DNA of 64,000 nt, taken from NCBI RefSeq assembly GCF_011682045.1, contig NZ_VVIW01000011.1, positions 124,001 through 188,000 of the forward strand, given 5' to 3'. Position numbers and translations under genes: made by a program. The notes under the pieces were generated by a model. That model saw only the letters and a program-made list of their open reading frames with translations, had not been told where the DNA came from and did not search any database. This document shows, one piece after another, positions 59,103-64,000 of the stretch. Every line of letters starts with the position of its first letter. Positions within the stretch are counted from its first letter, which is position 1. The stretch comes from Massilia aquatica (lineage in GTDB: Bacteria > Pseudomonadota > Gammaproteobacteria > Burkholderiales > Burkholderiaceae_D).

Positions 59103-60308
59103 TTACCCCACCAGCCCGACCGCTACATGCGCCCTGGCCGCCTTGAACGCCGGCACCAGCGCCGCCATCAAGGCCACCGCCAGCACCGCCGCCACGGCCA
59201 TCATCATCCGGTTCACATCCAGCTCGACCGGCATGGCCCCCGCCAGCGCCTGGGGCGCCCCGTCCGACAAGCTCATCCGGTTGATCACCCACGCAATCAC
59301 CCCGCTCCCGATCAGGCTGGCCGCCACGCCCATCACCGCCATGCCCAGCGCCTCCGTCACCAGCATCAGAAACACCGAGTGACTTCGCATGCCCAGCGCG
59401 CGCAAGGTCGCCACTTCGCGCCGCCGTTCCAGCACATTGATCGACATGGTGGCGGCAATGCTGGCCGCAATCACGGCGAACACCATCCCCGCGATGCTGT
59501 CGAACGCCAGGTCGGACGCACTGCGCGCACGCATGTAGGCTTGCGACAACTCTTGCCAGGTGCGCACCTCGGCCTGGACTCCCGCCTTGCGCAGCGCCGC
59601 CGCCAGTGCGCTACGCTGCTGTTCCATCAAGGCCGGGTCTGACAAAAAAACAACAAAACGCTCGATGCTGCCGGTATTGAGCAAGTCCTGCGCCAGCGCC
59701 AGGGGCATCAGCATCGAACGGGCCTTGCCCTCGCCTGCGCCCCCGCCCTCCTGGTACACATCCACGACCTGCGCCACGAGCTGCCGGGGCGCCGCATCGG
59801 GCACCGCCGCCGTGAGCGTGACCGCGCTGCCCACGCGCAGCGTGAGCGCTGCGGCCTTGGCCTGGCTGATGGCCACACCATTGTCCACGCCCGCTTGCAG
59901 CTTGCCCGGCGCCGCCTGCAACACCGTCCCGGCCGCTGCGTCAGGCACGCCAGTCGCGGCAAACGTGGCCGAACGCTCACCGGTGGTGGCGATCCCGGAG
60001 ACGCTCATTTCCGGCACCACCAGCGCGATCCCTTTCACGCCGGCCAGCAAGCTGCGCACACGCCCTGCTTCGTCCGCACTGAAGCGCCGCAATTGCCGTG
60101 GCGCGCCCGACGCCGCGCCCGGCAGCACGGTCAGGTGGCCCATCCGTTCCACGATGACTGCCTGGTATTCGATCCCGGCACGGGTACTGGCGATGCTGCC
60201 CGCAAACAGGTCGAGTACGCACAGGCTGGCGGCGATCAGCAGGGTCGCCAGCACGTTGCGCGGGCGGTTAAGCAGCAGGGTGCGCAAGGCCAGCCGGTAC
60301 GGGCTCAT
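59103..60308 (-). CDS. MacB/FtsX-type ABC transporter permease
   Basis: The 401-residue protein has one N-terminal membrane segment, a periplasmic region of about 230 residues, and three C-terminal segments with the FtsX-like motif INVLERRREVATLRALGMRS. This architecture fits mechanotransmission-type ABC systems that move lipoproteins, peptides or antibiotics. Its start overlaps the ATPase stop (ATGA). Substrate unknown. Confidence 0.85.
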   Translation of the reverse strand: MSPYRLALRTLLLNRPRNVLATLLIAASLCVLDLFAGSIASTRAGIEYQAVIVERMGHLTVLPGAASGAPRQLRRFSADEAGRVRSLLAGVKGIALVVPEMSVSGIATTGERSATFAATGVPDAAAGTVLQAAPGKLQAGVDNGVAISQAKAAALTLRVGSAVTLTAAVPDAAPRQLVAQVVDVYQEGGGAGEGKARSMLMPLALAQDLLNTGSIERFVVFLSDPALMEQQRSALAAALRKAGVQAEVRTWQELSQAYMRARSASDLAFDSIAGMVFAVIAASIAATMSINVLERRREVATLRALGMRSHSVFLMLVTEALGMAVMGVAASLIGSGVIAWVINRMSLSDGAPQALAGAMPVELDVNRMMMAVAAVLAVALMAALVPAFKAARAHVAVGLVG

Positions 60309-61084
60309 AAGCGGACCCGGAAGGGTTGGCGTTCCGGGTCGCCCAGCGCGACGTGCAGACGCCCTTCCTGCAGCTGCAAGGTGCGGGTACTGCGGCCCAG
60401 CTGGCGCTGGTCGCGCGTGGCGATGATGAAGGTGGTGCCGTGCTCGTTCTGCTGCTGGACGAACAGGTCCATCACCAGGCGGATGCTGGCGCTGTCCAGG
60501 CGCGAGGTGGGCTCGTCGGCCAGCACCAGGCGCGGCCGCGTCATCAGCGCCCGCGCAATCGCCACGCGCTGGCTCTGGCTGGGGTCGAGCCGCGGCGGAT
60601 AGGTATCGGCATGGCTGGCCAGGCCAAGCTGGTTGAGCAGGTCGCCAGCACGCGCGTTGGCGGCGCGCAAGGCCTTGCGCGTGAGCGATTCGCGCAGCAT
60701 CAGCGGCAGCAGCACGTTTTCGCGTGCCGTCAGCACCGGGATCAGGGTAAACGCCTGGAACACGAAGCCCATCATTTCATTGCGCAGGTCGGCGCGCGCC
60801 TGTTCCGGCAGGCGCGCAATGAGCAGCTTGGCGATCACGATACTGCCTTCGGTCGCGTGGTCGAGCATGCCGATGAGATTGAGCAAGGTGGTCTTGCCGC
60901 TGCCCGAGGGACCGCAAATGGCCACCATTTCCGCTTCGCCGATCTGCAGCTCGACGCCATCCAGGGCATGCACGCCGGACAGTCCCCCGCCATAATATTT
61001 GTGCACCCGCGCCAGCCGCACCAGGTCGCCCGGCGGCTTGGGCGCCGGGGGCATCGGCCCATCGTGTTCCAGAATGACATCCAT
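60305..61084 (-). CDS. MacB/LolD-type ABC transporter ATPase with degenerate motifs
   Basis: The 259-residue protein has a normal Walker A (CGPSGSGKTTLLNLIGML, about 74-91) and Walker B (LVLADEPTSRLDS). The signature is LDPSQSQRVAIARAL instead of LSGGQ, and the H-loop histidine position reads ATRDQ instead of THD. Both changes are clear in the DNA with an open frame. ATP hydrolysis may be weakened, or another subunit may supply activity. The ATG at 61084 follows GGGAGGTGGAACG. Confidence 0.82.
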   Translation of the reverse strand: MDVILEHDGPMPPAPKPPGDLVRLARVHKYYGGGLSGVHALDGVELQIGEAEMVAICGPSGSGKTTLLNLIGMLDHATEGSIVIAKLLIARLPEQARADLRNEMMGFVFQAFTLIPVLTARENVLLPLMLRESLTRKALRAANARAGDLLNQLGLASHADTYPPRLDPSQSQRVAIARALMTRPRLVLADEPTSRLDSASIRLVMDLFVQQQNEHGTTFIIATRDQRQLGRSTRTLQLQEGRLHVALGDPERQPFRVRL

Positions 61085-61099
61085 CGTTCCACCTCCCGC

Positions 61100-61145
61100 C
61101 TCGCTAGTAGCGCGCATCGCCAGGAGGACGCGCGCCACTAGCGAG
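61100..61145. repeat. Inverted repeat in the leader of the ABC ATPase gene
   Basis: The arms CTCGCTAGTAGCGCGC (61100-61115) and GCGCGCCACTAGCGAG (61130-61145) are complementary at all but one position around a 14-base loop. It lies 15 bp upstream of the ATPase start and 49 bp after the Lrp gene stop. It could be an operator or a hairpin that reduces read-through. Confidence 0.6.
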
Positions 61146-61194
61146 TAGAACCCGTTTCAGGCGGGGGGCCGTTGAGCTTACTCAATGGCAATAG

Positions 61195-61662
61195 TCAGAC
61201 GGCGATGCGGGTTTCGAACTTGCTGCGGAAGGTGGAGAAATAGGTTTTGACGTTGCGCACATTGGTGCGCGTGGCAAACAGACGGTGCGCCAGCGCGTGG
61301 TAGGCCGGCATGTCGGCCACTTGCACGATGAGCACGAAATCGGGGCCGGGCGCGACCCGGTAGCATTGCAGCACGGCAGCTTCGGCCGCCACATGCTGCT
61401 CGAACTCGGCCATGCGCTCGGCGGCCTGCACATCGAGCGTGATCTCGACGATGGCGGTCAGGCGCGCGCCGACCTTGTCGGGCGAGACGATCGCCACCTG
61501 GCGCTCGATGATGCCGCCCTCGTTCATGTACTTGACCCGGCGCAGGCAGGTGGGCGGCGACACGTGGACCAGCTCGGCAAGCTCGGCATTGGTATGCGAT
61601 GCATCAAGCTGGAGGATATTGAGGATGCGGCGGTCGACGTCGTCGAGTTCGTTGGCAAGCAT
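61195..61662 (-). CDS. Lrp/AsnC-family regulator next to glmS
   Basis: The 155-residue protein has the AsnC/Lrp helix-turn-helix (LDDVDRRILNILQLDASHTN, VSPPTCLRRVKYMNEGGII) and the C-terminal RAM domain (QCYRVAPGPDFVLIVQVADM). It is divergent from glmS and upstream of the ABC pair. The same neighbourhood (Lrp-type gene beside glmS) is common in Burkholderiales. The ligand is unknown. Confidence 0.88.
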   Translation of the reverse strand: MLANELDDVDRRILNILQLDASHTNAELAELVHVSPPTCLRRVKYMNEGGIIERQVAIVSPDKVGARLTAIVEITLDVQAAERMAEFEQHVAAEAAVLQCYRVAPGPDFVLIVQVADMPAYHALAHRLFATRTNVRNVKTYFSTFRSKFETRIAV

Positions 61663-61723
61663 GGCGTTTGATGATCCGCAAAGGTTTTAACTGATAAATG
61701 AAAGAATAATTCATGCAAACTGG

Positions 61724-61754
61724 TTGATGAAATAATGTATCAATAATATATCAA
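61724..61754. promoter_or_regulatory. AT-rich repeats in the Lrp-glmS divergent promoter region
   Basis: TTGAT (61724) is inverted as ATCAA at 61739 and again at 61750, in a strongly AT-rich 162-bp gap. TTCATGC also recurs near 61710 and 61767. The region must hold promoters for both genes and is a possible site for the Lrp-type protein, but no exact boxes can be fixed. Confidence 0.35.
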
Positions 61755-61824
61755 ATTAGAAAGCATATTTCATGCTGGCTCAACTACGATCTGCGCATTC
61801 ATCCATTTCTACATCGAGGTCATC

Positions 61825-63654
61825 ATGTGCGGTATCGTCGGAGCAGTAGCACAACGTAACATTACCCCCATCCTGGTCGAAGGTCTCAAGCGCCTTGAGT
61901 ACCGCGGTTACGACTCGTGCGGCGTGGCGCTGCACGTCGACGGCAAGCTGGTGCGTTCGCGCAGCACCTCGCGCGTGGCCGACCTCGAAACCCAGATCGC
62001 CAGCGTGGGCCTGCAAGGCTTCACCGGCATCGCCCACACCCGCTGGGCCACGCACGGCGCGCCGGCCTCGCACAATGCGCACCCGCACTTTTCGCCAACC
62101 GAAGAGAATGCCCGCATCGCGCTGGTCCACAACGGCATCATCGAAAACCACGACGAGCTGCGCGCCGAACTGAGCGCGCTCGGCTACGTTTTCCAGAGCC
62201 AGACCGATACCGAAGTCATCGCCCACCTGGTCGACCACATGTATAGCGGCGACTTGTTCGAGACCGTCCAGCTGGCCGTCAAGCGCCTGCACGGCGCCTA
62301 CGCAATTGCCGTGTTCAGCCGCGAAGAACCGCATCGCGTGGTGGCCGCGCGCCAGGGTTCGCCGCTGATCGTCGGCATCGGCCAGGGCGAGAATTTTGTT
62401 GCCTCCGACGCCATGGCGCTGGCCGGCACCACCGACCAGATCATCTACCTGGAAGAAGGCGACGTGGTCGACCTGCAACTGTCGAAAGTCTGGATCGTCG
62501 ACGTCGACGGTAAACCTGTCGAGCGCGATGTGAAAACCGTGCATGCCCATACCGGCGCTGCTGAATTGGGTCCGTATCGCCATTACATGCAGAAAGAAAT
62601 TTTTGAGCAGCCGCGCGTCATCGGCGACACGCTCGAAGGCGTCACCGGCATCATGCCGGAACTGTTCGGCGACGACGCGTTCAAGGTCTTCAAACAGATT
62701 GACCGCGTGCTCATTCTTGCCTGCGGCACCAGCTACTACTCGGGCCTGACCGCCAAGTACTGGATGGAATCGGTGGCCAAGGTCCCGGTCCAGGTCGAGA
62801 TCGCCAGTGAATACCGCTACCGCGACAGCGTGCCGCATCCAAACACCCTGGTGGTGACGATTTCGCAAAGCGGCGAAACGGCCGACACCCTGGCCGCGCT
62901 CAAGCACGCGCGCAGCCTGGGCATGGTGCACACCCTGACCATCTGTAACGTTGCGACCAGCGCCATGGTGCGCGAATGCGCCCTGTCGTACATCACCCGC
63001 GCCGGCGTGGAAGTGGGCGTGGCGTCGACCAAGGCCTTCACCACCCAGCTGGCCGCCCTGTTTTTGCTGACCCTGACGCTGGCGCAGGTCAATGGCCGCC
63101 TGTCGGACGAAGAAGAAGCGACCTACCTGAAACAGATGCGTCACCTGCCGGTGGCGATTGCCGCCGTGCTGGCGCTGGAGCCGCAGATCATCGCCTGGGC
63201 CGACGACTTTGCACGCAAGGACAATGCGCTGTTTCTGGGGCGCGGCATGCACTATCCGATCGCGCTGGAAGGCGCGTTGAAGCTCAAGGAGATTTCGTAT
63301 ATTCACGCCGAAGCGTATCCTGCGGGCGAACTGAAACACGGCCCGCTGGCGCTGGTGACCGATGAAATGCCGGTCGTGACGATCGCGCCGAATGATGCGC
63401 TGCTGGAAAAGCTGAAATCGAACATGCAGGAAGTGCGCGCGCGTGGCGGCCAGCTGTATGTGTTTGCCGATGTGGATTCGCGCATTACCTCGGGCGATGG
63501 ACTGCATGTGATTCGCTTGCCGGAACACTATGGTCTGCTGTCGCCGATCCTGCACGTGGTGGCGTTGCAGTTGCTCGCGTATCACACCGCGCTGGCCAAG
63601 GGCACGGATGTGGACAAGCCGCGTAATCTGGCGAAGTCGGTGACGGTGGAGTAA
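61825..63654 (+). CDS. glmS: Glutamine--fructose-6-phosphate aminotransferase (isomerizing)
   Basis: The 609-residue protein begins [12 protein letters not shown], where Cys-2 is the glutaminase nucleophile. It has [18 protein letters not shown], then two SIS domains ([32 protein letters not shown]), and ends [13 protein letters not shown]. It commits fructose-6-phosphate to amino sugar synthesis. No ribozyme is expected in this group. GAGGT precedes the ATG. Together with glmU it supplies UDP-GlcNAc. Confidence 0.98.
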   Translation: MCGIVGAVAQRNITPILVEGLKRLEYRGYDSCGVALHVDGKLVRSRSTSRVADLETQIASVGLQGFTGIAHTRWATHGAPASHNAHPHFSPTEENARIALVHNGIIENHDELRAELSALGYVFQSQTDTEVIAHLVDHMYSGDLFETVQLAVKRLHGAYAIAVFSREEPHRVVAARQGSPLIVGIGQGENFVASDAMALAGTTDQIIYLEEGDVVDLQLSKVWIVDVDGKPVERDVKTVHAHTGAAELGPYRHYMQKEIFEQPRVIGDTLEGVTGIMPELFGDDAFKVFKQIDRVLILACGTSYYSGLTAKYWMESVAKVPVQVEIASEYRYRDSVPHPNTLVVTISQSGETADTLAALKHARSLGMVHTLTICNVATSAMVRECALSYITRAGVEVGVASTKAFTTQLAALFLLTLTLAQVNGRLSDEEEATYLKQMRHLPVAIAAVLALEPQIIAWADDFARKDNALFLGRGMHYPIALEGALKLKEISYIHAEAYPAGELKHGPLALVTDEMPVVTIAPNDALLEKLKSNMQEVRARGGQLYVFADVDSRITSGDGLHVIRLPEHYGLLSPILHVVALQLLAYHTALAKGTDVDKPRNLAKSVTVE

Positions 63655-63739
63655 AACTGCTTGCTGGCTTAGTGATTGGAAACAATAAAGTCGGTCGGAG
63701 AACAATTAAGTTGGTCGAAGAAAAAATTCGCTGCGCGCC

Positions 63740-63763
63740 GTCTAGCTCCGATGTGAGTTAGAC
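63740..63763. terminator. Weak hairpin after glmS
   Basis: GTCTAGCTC and GAGTTAGAC form a 9-bp stem with one G-T pair and a 6-base loop. No T run follows, so this is only a possible end signal for glmS. Nearby (63690-63730) are two imperfect copies of AAGTYGGTCGRAGAA. Confidence 0.35.
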
Positions 63764-63790
63764 CCGACTTTCCTGTGGTCCCTACGAAAG

Positions 63791-63832
63791 GCCGCAACTT
63801 CTAGCCCGCCAACTTTGGCTGGAAGGTGCGGC
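63791..63832 (-). terminator. Hairpin after the partial gene at the right edge
   Basis: GCCGCAACTTCTAGCC (63791-63806) is complementary to GGCTGGAAGGTGCGGC (63817-63832) at 14 of 16 positions. Read on minus it lies 18 bp after the stop of the partial gene and is followed by CTTTCG, so it is a possible terminator. Confidence 0.4.
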
Positions 63833-63849
63833 TTGCCGTCCGCTTTGTC

Positions 63850-64000
63850 TTATGGGAGTTTCGGTCTGCCGACGATCGAAAGTTCCGGTATGTCGATCGA
63901 CGAAGGTCCAAACATGACAGCTTGCACATCACGTTTGATGCCCTTACCACTTAGAGTCACGCGAATGCGCCCTTGAACGGGCTTTAACTCGCCTTCTATT
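63850..64000 (-). CDS. C-terminal end of an unrecognised protein
   Basis: Reading minus from the window edge gives an open frame of 49 sense codons ending in TAA at 63852-63850, with segments GRIRVTLSGKGIKRDVQAV and IDIPELSIVGRPKLP. It has a plausible beta-rich ending and lower GC than glmS. The family is not recognised; the rest of the gene lies outside the window. Confidence 0.5.
   Translation of the reverse strand, partial: IEGELKPVQGRIRVTLSGKGIKRDVQAVMFGPSSIDIPELSIVGRPKLP

Noticed and set aside
61780-63705. Open frame of 641 codons on minus opposite glmS
   Set aside because: Antisense of glmS with no recognisable domain; it is open only because of codon bias.

Overview
The window looks like a high-GC betaproteobacterial chromosome, most likely Oxalobacteraceae (Massilia/Duganella/Janthinobacterium type). 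This is inferred from the block mnmG-rsmG-parA-parB-atpIBEFHAGDC, the coaD-ferredoxin-rsmD set, an AsnC/Lrp gene beside glmS, and secreted M6 and M9 peptidases. No rRNA, tRNA, CRISPR array, prophage or insertion sequence was recognised.

Layout. 0-5.3 kb: start of an exported protein, an HD-GYP protein, a CoA-binding protein/PPK2 pair, a serine beta-lactamase-like hydrolase and a DUF2726 protein. 5.5-10.6 kb: two secreted metallopeptidases (M6 and M9 collagenase) and a small exported protein. 10.7-22.4 kb, all on minus: mnmG, rsmG, parA, parB and the F1Fo ATP synthase operon. Three parS-like sites lie just upstream of mnmG and a fourth near 33.25 kb. 22.6-25.5 kb: TauE-type exporter, iron alcohol dehydrogenase and an SDR. 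25.7-32.3 kb: a sorbitol/mannitol operon (binding protein, two permeases, ATPase, mannitol 2-dehydrogenase, AraC regulator). 32.3-41.8 kb: tautomerase/MarR pair, epoxide-hydrolase-like gene, a complete livGFKHM-type operon with promoter and terminator, then nitronate monooxygenase and a GMC oxidoreductase.

41.88-42.82 kb is the most striking segment. It is a 975-bp gap, AT-rich in parts, holding about a dozen DnaA-box-like 9-mers. They are organised as two diverged tandem copies of one array with a fixed offset of about 403 bp. Each copy ends in a perfect DnaA box, a short spacer, DnaA-trio-like triplets and an AT-rich tract. I read this as the probable chromosomal replication origin (oriC), although dnaA, dnaN, gyrB and rpmH are not in the window. 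ParS sites 9-20 kb away, and the housekeeping genes pointing away from it on both sides (atp/mnmG/par leftward, glmU/glmS rightward), fit this.

42.8-64 kb: MTA/SAH nucleosidase, alanine dehydrogenase, PutA with a divergent Lrp-type regulator, a chemoreceptor, a LysR/azoreductase pair, a second LysR, a chalcone-isomerase-like exported protein, ferredoxin/coaD/rsmD, a DUF6279 lipoprotein, glmU, a MacB/FtsX-like ABC pair whose ATPase has degenerate motifs, an AsnC/Lrp regulator, glmS, and the end of an unrecognised gene. Two related palindromic repeats (36.1 and 59.0 kb) are a dispersed family.
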